This document shows, one piece after another, positions 8,805 through 17,795 of a DNA stretch of 64,000 nt. Position 1 is the stretch's first letter. Each line of letters begins with the position of its first letter. Both the position numbers and the translations under genes were made by a program. The stretch is from CAJGCS01 sp045589955 (GTDB taxonomy: Bacteria > Bacillota_I > Bacilli_A > ML615J-28 > CAG-313): contig JAZNQD010000004.1 in assembly GCA_045589955.1 (NCBI GenBank), positions 1 through 64,000 on the forward strand, in the 5' to 3' direction. The notes below the pieces were generated by a model that ran no database searches, was not told where the DNA came from, and saw only the letters and a program-made list of their open reading frames with translations.

Positions 8805-10361
8805 ATGTTGTTAAATGTCGAAAATCTAAATTTATCTTTTGAAAAAAAACGCATCTTTAATAATGCTAACTTTCGTATTTTACCTAATGAAAAAGTTGGA
8901 TTAATAGGTAATAATGGTGTTGGTAAATCAACATTAATTAATATTTTATGTGGTAATATTATACCAGATAGTGGAATAATCAACTTTGATAAAAATATTA
9001 AAGTTGGTTATTTAGACCAATATATGAAAGTTGATAAAAAACTTAATATTGATGAATATCTAAAACAAGCCTTTAAGCATTTATATGCAAAAGATCAAGA
9101 ATTGAAAAGTTACCTTGAAATTATTAGTACAAGTAAAGATGAAGTTTTAATCGATCGTTATGTTCGTTTATCTTCATCAATTAATGAAGAACTTGAAAAT
9201 AAAGATTTTTATGCCCTTGATTCTAAAATAGCACGAATCGCTAGTGGCTTAGGAATTACTAAATATGGTATGAACTCCTTAATGGGAAATTTATCAGGTG
9301 GGCAAAAGATGAAGGTAATTCTTGCAAAATTATTGTTAGAACAACCTGATTTATTGATTCTTGATGAACCTACAAACTTCTTAGATACGATTCATATTGA
9401 TTGGTTAGTTAAATATTTAAAAGAATATAAAGGGAATTTTTTAATTGTTTCCCATAATCAAACTTTTCTTAATGAAGTTGTTAATGTTATTTTAGAAATT
9501 GATAATAATAAAATAACTAAATATAAAGGAAACTATGAAACTTATTTAGTAAAAAAAGCTCAAGCGGAATTAAACTATGAAAATGCTTATAAAGCTCAAG
9601 TTAAAGAAATCAATAATCTAAAAGAATATATTGAAAAAAATAAAACAAGAGCTTCAACAGCTAAAATGGCTAAAAGTAGAGAAAAGAAGTTAGAAAAAAT
9701 AGAACTATTAGAAAAACCCCATAGTTCTGATATGCATATTCATTTGACATTTAATTATAAACCAATTGCTTCTCAAAAGTTTTTAGAAGTAAAGAATTTA
9801 GAAATTGGCTATTATTTTTCATTACTACCAGAAATGTCTTTCTTTATTAAAAGTGGGACAAAACTAGCAATAACTGGCTTTAATGGAATTGGAAAATCAA
9901 CCTTATTAAAAACTCTTGTCGGTGAGCTTAAACCAATATCTGGAAGTTTTGCTTTTGTTGATGATGCACTCATTGCTTATTTTGAACAAGAACATAACTT
10001 TGATGATCCTAATTTAACTCCATTACAAGAAATTCGCAATATTTATCCTTTGATGGATGATAAAACTATTCGTGGTGTGTTAGCTAAAGTTGGGTTGACT
10101 AATTTTTTAGCTTTACAACCAATAAAGACTTTATCAGGTGGCGAACAATCAAAATTAAAACTTTGTAAGATCATGCTTAAAAAAGCCAATGTTTTAATTC
10201 TTGATGAACCAACTAACCACTTAGATAAAGTTGCAAAAAAAGATTTACTAAAATATTTAAAACAATATCCAGGAACAGTGATATTTGTTTCTCATGAAAA
10301 AGAATTTATTGATAAACTTGCAACGCAAGTTTATAATATTGAAGATTTATTAACTAGTTGA
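8805..10361 (+). CDS. ABC-F family ATPase (ribosome-associated, two ABC domains)
   Basis: Two ATP-binding cassettes lie in one soluble chain without membrane segments, which defines ABC-F proteins. These bind the ribosomal E site and modulate translation or give antibiotic protection. Cassette 1 has Walker A GNNGVGKST, signature LSGGQ and Walker B LLILDEPTN. Cassette 2 has GFNGIGKST, LSGGE and VLILDEPTNHLD. The charged linker between them (about residues 240-300, rich in Lys and Glu) is the P-site tRNA-interacting region. At 518 residues it is slightly shorter than EttA. The subfamily is not certain. It is followed at 7 bases by a P-loop kinase gene. Confidence 0.93.
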   Translation: MLLNVENLNLSFEKKRIFNNANFRILPNEKVGLIGNNGVGKSTLINILCGNIIPDSGIINFDKNIKVGYLDQYMKVDKKLNIDEYLKQAFKHLYAKDQELKSYLEIISTSKDEVLIDRYVRLSSSINEELENKDFYALDSKIARIASGLGITKYGMNSLMGNLSGGQKMKVILAKLLLEQPDLLILDEPTNFLDTIHIDWLVKYLKEYKGNFLIVSHNQTFLNEVVNVILEIDNNKITKYKGNYETYLVKKAQAELNYENAYKAQVKEINNLKEYIEKNKTRASTAKMAKSREKKLEKIELLEKPHSSDMHIHLTFNYKPIASQKFLEVKNLEIGYYFSLLPEMSFFIKSGTKLAITGFNGIGKSTLLKTLVGELKPISGSFAFVDDALIAYFEQEHNFDDPNLTPLQEIRNIYPLMDDKTIRGVLAKVGLTNFLALQPIKTLSGGEQSKLKLCKIMLKKANVLILDEPTNHLDKVAKKDLLKYLKQYPGTVIFVSHEKEFIDKLATQVYNIEDLLTS

Positions 10362-10368
10362 GGTATTT

Positions 10369-10863
10369 ATGGCTAAAGTTCATTTAATGATTGGTATTCA
10401 AGGAAGTGGGAAAAGTACATTTTCTAATCAATTATCAGAAAAAGAAAATATTATGATTGTATCAACAGACAGAGTAAGACAAGCTAATCCTGGTTGGTCA
10501 GAAGATAAAATTTGGCCCGAAGTGTACCGATTATGTGCTGATAATATTAAAAATAACCAAGATGTTATTTTTGATGCAACAAATATTACACCAAAAGTGC
10601 GTGAACGTTTTCTAACCAACGTTCTTGCTCATTTTGAACAAAATAGTATTGATAATTTACCATTTGAACTAATTGGATACTTTTTTGATGTTGATCCAAC
10701 TATCTGTATGAATCGTGTCAAAATTCGTAATGAAAATCCGAATGAACTATATTTACCCCCTGAAGTAGTTTTCTCCTATCATGAACGATTAGTGAAACCT
10801 ACTTATGAAGAACATTTTTCAAAAATCTTTATCGTAAAAGATAATGAAATAAATGAAATATAA
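10369..10863 (+). CDS. P-loop kinase of the polynucleotide kinase/AAA_33 type
   Basis: This 164-residue single-domain kinase has Walker A at GIQGSGKST (residues 8-16), a VSTDRVR motif after strand 2 and VIFDATNIT as the Walker B-like strand. This pattern fits the kinase half of polynucleotide kinases and related small nucleotide kinases. The substrate is unknown. GAGGT precedes the ATG, and the gene is packed between the ABC-F gene and polC, so co-transcription is likely. A nucleic acid end-processing role would fit the polC neighbour, but that is only context. Confidence 0.75.
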   Translation: MAKVHLMIGIQGSGKSTFSNQLSEKENIMIVSTDRVRQANPGWSEDKIWPEVYRLCADNIKNNQDVIFDATNITPKVRERFLTNVLAHFEQNSIDNLPFELIGYFFDVDPTICMNRVKIRNENPNELYLPPEVVFSYHERLVKPTYEEHFSKIFIVKDNEINEI

Positions 10864-10879
10864 ATAGAAAGGAGAAAAT

Positions 10880-13800
10880 ATGAGTATACAAAACGAAAAA
10901 TGGATTAATATTCTTAACCTTGCGAAAGTAGAAGAAACAAGTTCAGATTTATTTTTAGGTTCTTTAGAAAATGTTAAAGTTAATGAAGTTAAGAATGAAT
11001 ATCGATTAATCCTTTCCTTTCCGACACTTGTTGATGCGCAAACATTGTTTGATGCTTTTTTAAAAGTGAGCGATTACTTAATTTCTGAATGTGGAATAAG
11101 TAATGTTAAATATAGTGTATTACCAATTAATGCTAAGTCATATAACAAATCGTTCATTTATGATTATTTTATTAAAGCAATTGAAATTTGGAGCAATGAT
11201 ATTGCGACAGTTAAGATCCTTTATAAGTATAAAACAGAAATTGATGAAAATGGTTTAAATATTTCTATTATTGTACCTAATGATTTAGATGCTAATAATG
11301 TTAAAGATGTTATTAAGAATATTAAATTATTCTTTAATAACTATGGACTTAATGATGTTACTTTTGATGTTGAAATTGATACAAGCATTGATAGCTTAGG
11401 TGATATTATTAAAACACAGCACCGAATTGCTGAAAAAAAGGAAGAAGCAAAACTTAATGAACTTCATCAAGAACGTATGCAAAAAGCATTATCAGAACAA
11501 GATCAAGTTAACTATAAGCAAAGCTATCGAAAAAACGTTTACCCTTTAGTTAAAATTGAAGAAATTCCCGATACTTCACTTGGTATTGAAGATTATAAGA
11601 ACATTCGTCATAGTGAATTAGTCCAAATTGATGGTGTTCTTGTTAGTTCAGAATGTCGTACAATAAAAAATGCACGTGGAGAATACAATTTATTCACTGG
11701 TATTATAAATGATGGTACGGATTCAATTATTATTAAATCTTTCTACCGCGAAGATAATAAATTAATCTTTGAAAATGAACTAATAAAAGATCGACATATT
11801 ATGGTCAGAGGTAAAGTCGGTTGGGATTCTTTCTCGAATGCGGTAGTTGTCCAAATTAACTCAGTTGTTATTTTTGGCCCGGATACATCACGCGAACGTT
11901 TTGATGGCGCTGATGAAAAACGTGTTGAGTTACATGCCCATACTAAAATGAGCGTTTTAGATAGTATTCTTGATGTTAATGAATATGTCGAACAAGCGGT
12001 TCGCTATGGCCATAAAGCTCTTGCAATTACTGACCATGCTAACTGTCATGCTTTCCCTGCTTTCTTTAGTAAAGCCAAAAAAGAAGGGATCAAACCGATT
12101 GGTGGTTGCGAAGGATACTATGTTGATGATTCTGCACTGAAAATTGCTTATACAGATGAAAGTATATCTTTAGAAGATGCTACTTTTGTTATTTTTGATA
12201 TTGAAACAACTGGTTTTTCAGTGAACTATTGTGAAATTATTGAAATTGGTGCTGTAAAAGTACAAAATGGTATGGTTATTGACAGTTTCTCTGAATTTGC
12301 CAAACCAAACCAAAAAATAACTTCATTTATTACAGGCTTAACTGGTATTACTAATGAAATGGTTGAAAATGCAGATAACATTGAAGGTGTCATTGGAAGA
12401 TTTAAAACATTTATTGAAGGCAGCATTTTGGTTGCGCATAATGCAATCTTTGATACCGGCTTTATTTATGATACAATGAATAAACATGGCATCTTTGAAA
12501 AAGAACTTCCATGTATTGATACATTACAACTTGCTTATGCTCTTTACGGTGATCAGTTTAAAAAGTTTAGCTTAGGCAATCTTGCTAAAAGTTTAAAAGT
12601 AGAAGTTGAACAGTTACACCGTGCCATTCACGATGCTAGAACCCTAAATAATGTCTTTATGCGTATGCTAGGCGATTTACTACAAATGAATGTTCGTAAT
12701 TACGATCAACTTAATTCGTTGGTGCAAAAAGATGAAGTAGCAAAAGTTGTAATTCCTAAACACATTAATCTCTTAGTAAAAAATAAAACTGGCCTAAAGA
12801 ATTTCTATAAGTTATTATCTACAGCAAATACGACCCACTTTAATAAAGAACCTCGTATGCTAAAGAGTGTTATTGAACAATATCGTGATGGCTTATTAAT
12901 AGGTTCAGGATGTGCTAATGGTGAGATTTGGCGTAATGCTTTTGAAAAAACCATTAAAGATGTTGAAAAAGCAATCGATTTTTACGACTATATTGAAGTT
13001 CAACCTCCTGTTGAGTATCTTCACCTATTTAAACTAGAAGATGATGAAGAATTCGCTTTAAATAAAATTAAAGACACAATTGATTTGATTATTCGTATTG
13101 CGAAAAAACATAATAAAATTGTTGTTGCAACAGGTGATGTTCATCATCTTATTCCAGATGATGCCAAATACCGTAATGTTTACATTTCAGTGCCTCGTCC
13201 TTCAGGCGGTGGCGTTCATGAATTATATAATTGTGAAAGAACATTAGATATGCATTATCGTTCAACAACTGAAATGCTAGATGAATTCTCATTCTTACCA
13301 GCTAATATTGCACATGAGATTGTTGTAACTAATACAAATCTTATTGCAAATATGATTGAAGAGTTTGAAATCTTCCCTAAAGAACTATTTGTTCCTCGTG
13401 ATGATTACTTATCATTTATGGGAGTTCCTTCAATGGAAAAAGCGCTAATTAATATTTCTAATGAAACTTTGCGTTCATTATATGGCGAAAATCCACCACG
13501 ATATGTTCAAGAACGTTTAGATATTGAATTAAATAAAATAATAAGTAATGGATATGCCTCAGTATACTATATCTCCCATATGATGATTAAAAAATCGAAT
13601 GAAGCAGGTTATGTTGTTGGAAGTCGTGGGTCTGTAGGAAGTAGCTTTGCTGCAACAATGATGAATATTACCGAAGTTAATCCTTTAAAACCTCACTATC
13701 GCTGCCCACATTGTAAATATTCAGCATTTAAATTCTCACCAGCTGAGAAAGCAGAATTTGGAATGGATATACCTGAAGAATTAGATGCTGAGTTACAAAA

Positions 13801-15409
13801 AGTTGATGTTGGTTTTGACCTTCCTCCACGTAAATGTCCTGTATGTGGTGAGCTTTTAACCGGCGATGGAGTCGATATTGCCTTTGAAACATTCTTAGGA
13901 TTTAATGGTGATAAAGTGCCTGATATTGACTTAAACTTCTCTGGTGAATACCAAGCAACTGCTCACTCATTTGTTCAAAGTGTCTTTGGTGTGGATGGCT
14001 CATTTAGAGCTGGTACTATTCAAGGTGCAAAAGATAAAACAGCCTTTGCTTATGTTCGTGATTATTGTAAAAAACATGAAATCACAATGCGTAAATGTGA
14101 AATGGATCGTGTTGCCAACTTTATCCAAGGGGCAAAAAGAACAACTGGCCAACATCCTGGTGGTATTGTTGTTGTTCCTGACCATATTGAATATACAGAT
14201 ATTTTCCCTGTTCAATATCCACCAGTAAATGATCCGGATAATGTCGGTGAAACAAAATGGCGTACTTCACACTATGAATATCATAGCTTTGAAAGCAATT
14301 TATTAAAACTAGATATTCTTGGTCATGATGACCCAACTGTTATTAAAACACTTATGGGTTATGTTCATGATAATCCAGAATTATTCCCTTTTGATAAAGT
14401 AGAAGATATACCAATTGCCGATCCAGATGTTATATCACTATTTTCATCAAAAACAGCACTTAACTTACAAGGTGCAGACGGTGATTTATTATCAAGTGGT
14501 ACAAAAGGTATTCCTGAATATGGAACAGAATTTGTTCGAGGAATGTTAGAAACAATAAAACCATCAACAATTGGCGATATTATTAAAGTATCTGGTCTAT
14601 CACATGGTACCGATGTATGGCAAGGCAATGCTGAAACATTATTCAAGGGAGAATTACCTGGTTATCCGCGTGTTTCATTCTCGGAAGTAATCGCTTGTCG
14701 AGATGATATTATGCTTGACTTAATGAAATATGATTTGCCTGCAGCTGAAGCTTTCCAAATTATGGAATCTGTTCGTAAAGGACGTGGTTTAAAGACTTCG
14801 CAAGAAGAACTAATGCGAAAACATAATGTACCTGAATGGTATATTTATTCATGCAAGAAGATTAAATATATGTTCCCGAAAGCCCATGCAACTGCTTATG
14901 TTATTATGGCTCTTCGTATTGGTTGGTTTAAGGTACATCGTCCAATCTACTACTATGCAGCATACTTCTCAAAACGTGCTAAACGTTTAGATGCAGAAAT
15001 CTTTGCCTTGGGTAAAAATGCAATTAGAAACAAGATAAATGAAATTGAAACAATGATTAAAAATAAGAGTAAAGATGTAACTGATAAGGATAAAGACTTA
15101 TTAACTGAATTACACCTAGCTTTAGAAATGGTACTAAGAGGATATCGATTCCGACAAATTGATTTAGAAAAATCTCAAGCAGTTGATTTTACAATTGGTG
15201 ACGACCTTAAATCATTGTATCTTCCATTTATTGCTATTGATTCACTTGGCGAAACTGTTGCCAAATCAATTGAAGAAGCGCGTAAACAAGCTCCATTTAC
15301 TTCGAAAAAAGATTTTGAAACAAGAACAAATGTTAATAAAACACAATATGCCAAAATGTATACACTAGGTGTTTTTGATAACCTTCCAGAAAATGATACA
15401 TTACTATAA
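10880..15409 (+). CDS. polC: DNA polymerase III PolC-type alpha subunit
   Basis: This is the main replicative polymerase of low-GC Gram-positives. The order is an N-terminal domain, an OB fold (about residues 230-340), a PHP domain opening with ELHAHTKMSVLDS near 350, and a DEDDh proofreading exonuclease inserted in it with FVIFDIETTGFS near 436. The polymerase core follows. The zinc site is CPHC near 941 plus CPVC near 985, and the palm motif is VPDIDLNFSGEYQ near 1014. At 1509 residues it is a little longer than the Bacillus enzyme (about 1437), mostly in the N-terminal part. GAAAGGAG precedes the ATG. Confidence 0.98.
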   Translation: MSIQNEKWINILNLAKVEETSSDLFLGSLENVKVNEVKNEYRLILSFPTLVDAQTLFDAFLKVSDYLISECGISNVKYSVLPINAKSYNKSFIYDYFIKAIEIWSNDIATVKILYKYKTEIDENGLNISIIVPNDLDANNVKDVIKNIKLFFNNYGLNDVTFDVEIDTSIDSLGDIIKTQHRIAEKKEEAKLNELHQERMQKALSEQDQVNYKQSYRKNVYPLVKIEEIPDTSLGIEDYKNIRHSELVQIDGVLVSSECRTIKNARGEYNLFTGIINDGTDSIIIKSFYREDNKLIFENELIKDRHIMVRGKVGWDSFSNAVVVQINSVVIFGPDTSRERFDGADEKRVELHAHTKMSVLDSILDVNEYVEQAVRYGHKALAITDHANCHAFPAFFSKAKKEGIKPIGGCEGYYVDDSALKIAYTDESISLEDATFVIFDIETTGFSVNYCEIIEIGAVKVQNGMVIDSFSEFAKPNQKITSFITGLTGITNEMVENADNIEGVIGRFKTFIEGSILVAHNAIFDTGFIYDTMNKHGIFEKELPCIDTLQLAYALYGDQFKKFSLGNLAKSLKVEVEQLHRAIHDARTLNNVFMRMLGDLLQMNVRNYDQLNSLVQKDEVAKVVIPKHINLLVKNKTGLKNFYKLLSTANTTHFNKEPRMLKSVIEQYRDGLLIGSGCANGEIWRNAFEKTIKDVEKAIDFYDYIEVQPPVEYLHLFKLEDDEEFALNKIKDTIDLIIRIAKKHNKIVVATGDVHHLIPDDAKYRNVYISVPRPSGGGVHELYNCERTLDMHYRSTTEMLDEFSFLPANIAHEIVVTNTNLIANMIEEFEIFPKELFVPRDDYLSFMGVPSMEKALINISNETLRSLYGENPPRYVQERLDIELNKIISNGYASVYYISHMMIKKSNEAGYVVGSRGSVGSSFAATMMNITEVNPLKPHYRCPHCKYSAFKFSPAEKAEFGMDIPEELDAELQKVDVGFDLPPRKCPVCGELLTGDGVDIAFETFLGFNGDKVPDIDLNFSGEYQATAHSFVQSVFGVDGSFRAGTIQGAKDKTAFAYVRDYCKKHEITMRKCEMDRVANFIQGAKRTTGQHPGGIVVVPDHIEYTDIFPVQYPPVNDPDNVGETKWRTSHYEYHSFESNLLKLDILGHDDPTVIKTLMGYVHDNPELFPFDKVEDIPIADPDVISLFSSKTALNLQGADGDLLSSGTKGIPEYGTEFVRGMLETIKPSTIGDIIKVSGLSHGTDVWQGNAETLFKGELPGYPRVSFSEVIACRDDIMLDLMKYDLPAAEAFQIMESVRKGRGLKTSQEELMRKHNVPEWYIYSCKKIKYMFPKAHATAYVIMALRIGWFKVHRPIYYYAAYFSKRAKRLDAEIFALGKNAIRNKINEIETMIKNKSKDVTDKDKDLLTELHLALEMVLRGYRFRQIDLEKSQAVDFTIGDDLKSLYLPFIAIDSLGETVAKSIEEARKQAPFTSKKDFETRTNVNKTQYAKMYTLGVFDNLPENDTLL

Positions 15410-15436
15410 TTTAACGATTTACTATTATCAAACTAT

Positions 15437-15465
15437 TTGCAAGAAATGGTAAAAAGTGGTAAAAT
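15437..15465 (+). promoter_or_regulatory. Promoter of gap
   Basis: TTGCAA at 15437-15442 and TAAAAT at 15460-15465 are spaced 17 bases, with a TG extension. A 42-base leader with AAGGAG leads to the gap ATG. Confidence 0.8.
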
Positions 15466-15507
15466 ATATGCGTAAAAAATTTATAAATAAAAAGGAGATT
15501 TATTAAA

Positions 15508-16515
15508 ATGGCTGTAAAAATTGCTATTAATGGTTTCGGACGTATTGGCCGTCTTGCATTCCGTTTAATGTTTGGTCAAGAAGATTTTGACATCGTTGCT
15601 ATCAACGACTTAACTGGTGCTGAAGATTTAGCATATTTATTAAAATATGATACTGCACAAGGTCGTTATGCAGGTCATACTGTTGAATCTACTGATCACT
15701 CTATCATCGTTGATGGTAAAGAAATTGAAATTAGTGCTGAAAAAGATGCTAACAACTTACCTTGGAAACAATTAGGTGTTGACGTAGTTATCGAATGTAC
15801 TGGTTTCTATGTATCAAAAGAAAAAGCTATGGCACACATTAATGCTGGTGCTAAGAAAGTTATTATTTCTGCTCCTGCTAAAGGTGTTGACAAAACAGTT
15901 GTTTACAATGTTAACCACACTACATTAACTGGTGAAGAACAAGTTATCTCTGCTGCTTCATGTACTACTAACTGTTTAGCTCCTATCGCTAAAGTATTAA
16001 ATGACAATTTTGGTATCGTTAAAGGCTTCATGACTACTGTTCATGCTTATACTGGTGACCAAAATACATTAGATGCACCTCACAAAAAAGGTATCAATTC
16101 TCGTCGTGCACGTGCTGCTGCTGCTAACATCGTTCCTACAACTACTGGTGCTGCTGTTGCAGTTGCTGAAGCTTTACCTGAATTAAAAGGTAAATTAGAT
16201 GGTATGGCATTACGTGTTCCTACTGTTACTGGTTCAGTTGTTGACTTAGTTTGGGAACCTGCAAGACCTGTTACTGTTGAAGAAGTTAATGCTGCTGTTA
16301 AAGCTGCTCAAAACGAAACTATCGGATACACTGAAGATCCAATCGTTTCTTCAGATGTTATTGGTCAAACTTGGGGTACATTATTTGATGCTCAATGCAC
16401 AAAAATCATGAATGTAGATGGTAAACAATTAGTTAAGATTATCACTTGGTATGATAACGAAATGAGTTACACTGCACAAATGGTTCGTACTGCTAAATAC
16501 ATCTGCGAACACTAA
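15508..16515 (+). CDS. gap: Glyceraldehyde-3-phosphate dehydrogenase
   Basis: This glycolytic enzyme oxidises glyceraldehyde 3-phosphate to 1,3-bisphosphoglycerate with NAD. The Rossmann start [16 protein letters not shown], the catalytic Cys152 in [12 protein letters not shown], and the NAD/phosphate-binding segment [19 protein letters not shown] are all present. The 335-residue length is standard. Codon use is visibly more biased than in the neighbours (GCT, GGT, ACT, CGT), as expected for a highly expressed gene. It is a single-gene unit with its own promoter and terminator. Confidence 0.98.
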   Translation: MAVKIAINGFGRIGRLAFRLMFGQEDFDIVAINDLTGAEDLAYLLKYDTAQGRYAGHTVESTDHSIIVDGKEIEISAEKDANNLPWKQLGVDVVIECTGFYVSKEKAMAHINAGAKKVIISAPAKGVDKTVVYNVNHTTLTGEEQVISAASCTTNCLAPIAKVLNDNFGIVKGFMTTVHAYTGDQNTLDAPHKKGINSRRARAAAANIVPTTTGAAVAVAEALPELKGKLDGMALRVPTVTGSVVDLVWEPARPVTVEEVNAAVKAAQNETIGYTEDPIVSSDVIGQTWGTLFDAQCTKIMNVDGKQLVKIITWYDNEMSYTAQMVRTAKYICEH

Positions 16516-16525
16516 TAACAATTAA

Positions 16526-16553
16526 ACTAGCGCAATTTTGCGCTGGTTTTTTT
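16526..16553 (+). terminator. Intrinsic terminator after gap
   Basis: ACTAGCGCA at 16526-16534 pairs with TGCGCTGGT at 16539-16547 (one G-T pair), with an ATTT loop followed by a T run. Confidence 0.85.
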
Positions 16554-16596
16554 AATAAACAATGATAAAAATCCATATAATAAAATGAGGTATTAT

Positions 16597-17640
16597 ATGG
16601 ATAAAAATTTACAAAGAATAATAAAAATAATCGGCATATTATGCATAGCATATTTGTGCTTTCTAATTTTTCCTAGTATAAAAATATGTTTGGTTTGGAT
16701 TTTAAAAATTCTATTGCCATTTTTTATTGGTTTTGTTGGTGCATATTTGTTAGTCCCACTGGTTGAAAAAATAACTAAATTAAAAGTTAATTACAAGGCA
16801 AGTGTGATTATTGTTGTAACGACATTTATTGTTTTTATAACGTTAGTTTTTATGCTTGTTGTTCCTAAAACATTAACACAATTTGATTTTCTATTTGATA
16901 ACATACCAATTTATATTGAAAATGTTTCATCTTTTTTAAATAAAATCTCTGAAAAGTTAACGTTTTTGCCTAATGAATTTTTACCTACTCCGGAAAATAT
17001 TCAACATTTACTAATGAACTTTGGAATAAAGATTTCAAATAATTATAATAAAATATTTGAGAATATTAAGTATTACGCACTTGTTTTATTAATTAGTCCA
17101 ATACTTATCGTTTATTTTTTATTTGAGTTTAAGACGATTAAGGTTAAAATTAAAGATTATTTATTTGAAAAAGAAAAAGAAGAACTTTATCAAACTCTAT
17201 TACAAATTAATAAAAATATGCGTAGTTACATAAATGGAGTTTTTATTGTGATGGTTGCGTTGTCGTTGATTGCAACAATTCTATTTAGTTTTATTGGACT
17301 TGATTTATCATTATTATGGGGAGTTATTATAGGTATTACAAATATTATCCCTTATATCGGACCTTATATTGGTGGAGCAATTGTCGTTGTATTTACACTA
17401 GCAACATCAACGAAAAAAGCAATAAGTGTTTTAATAATAATAATTGTTTTACAACTAATTGAAAGCAATCTGATTTCACCTAATATTCATAGTAAAAGTG
17501 TTAAAACAAGTCCGATTTTAGTGCTTCTTTTTGTCTCAATTTTTGGTGAAATAATGGGAATTTTTGGCATGATAATAGCTGTTCCAATCTTAAGTATTTT
17601 CCAAATTTTAGTTAATAAAATTAAAATACTTAAAATATAA
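16597..17640 (+). CDS. AI-2E family (PerM/TqsA-type) membrane protein
   Basis: The 347-residue protein has paired N-terminal membrane segments, a soluble stretch and a C-terminal bundle of hydrophobic segments. It carries the family's ITNIIPYIGPYIGGA signature (around residue 245) and a later ESNLISPNIHSKSVKTSPILVLL. Members export small molecules or act as sodium/proton antiporters; the substrate is unknown. GAGG five bases before ATG 16597 makes this the start, rather than the in-frame ATG at 16585, which overlaps the -10 region. TATAAT at 16576-16581 implies a very short leader. Confidence 0.88.
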   Translation: MDKNLQRIIKIIGILCIAYLCFLIFPSIKICLVWILKILLPFFIGFVGAYLLVPLVEKITKLKVNYKASVIIVVTTFIVFITLVFMLVVPKTLTQFDFLFDNIPIYIENVSSFLNKISEKLTFLPNEFLPTPENIQHLLMNFGIKISNNYNKIFENIKYYALVLLISPILIVYFLFEFKTIKVKIKDYLFEKEKEELYQTLLQINKNMRSYINGVFIVMVALSLIATILFSFIGLDLSLLWGVIIGITNIIPYIGPYIGGAIVVVFTLATSTKKAISVLIIIIVLQLIESNLISPNIHSKSVKTSPILVLLFVSIFGEIMGIFGMIIAVPILSIFQILVNKIKILKI

Positions 17641-17670
17641 AACTTTTTTGAAAAAATATGTATCTTTTTA

Positions 17671-17699
17671 TTTACAAAAAAAACAAATTATGATATAAT
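17671..17699 (+). promoter_or_regulatory. Strong promoter of the tandem coiled-coil gene pair
   Basis: TTTACA at 17671-17676 and TATAAT at 17694-17699 are spaced 17 bases, with a TG extension at 17691-17692. The resulting leader of about 90 bases is long for this window. TGACG at 17715-17719 can pair with CGTCA at 17747-17751. I recognise no known riboswitch there. Confidence 0.8.
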
Positions 17700-17795
17700 A
17701 TGTATGTATTAGACTGACGTGATAGAATACCAAAAAAATGGGGGCTCGTCAATTATAGATATTAGATATAAATATGAAAGTTAGGGAGTGAACAT

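Noticed and set aside
8768..8983. Minus-strand frame opposite the start of the ABC-F gene
   Set aside because: It is an antisense shadow that crosses the ABC-F promoter and has no ribosome site.
14000..14336. Several open frames antisense to polC
   Set aside because: They are shadows of the polC frame, with no ribosome sites and no recognisable products.
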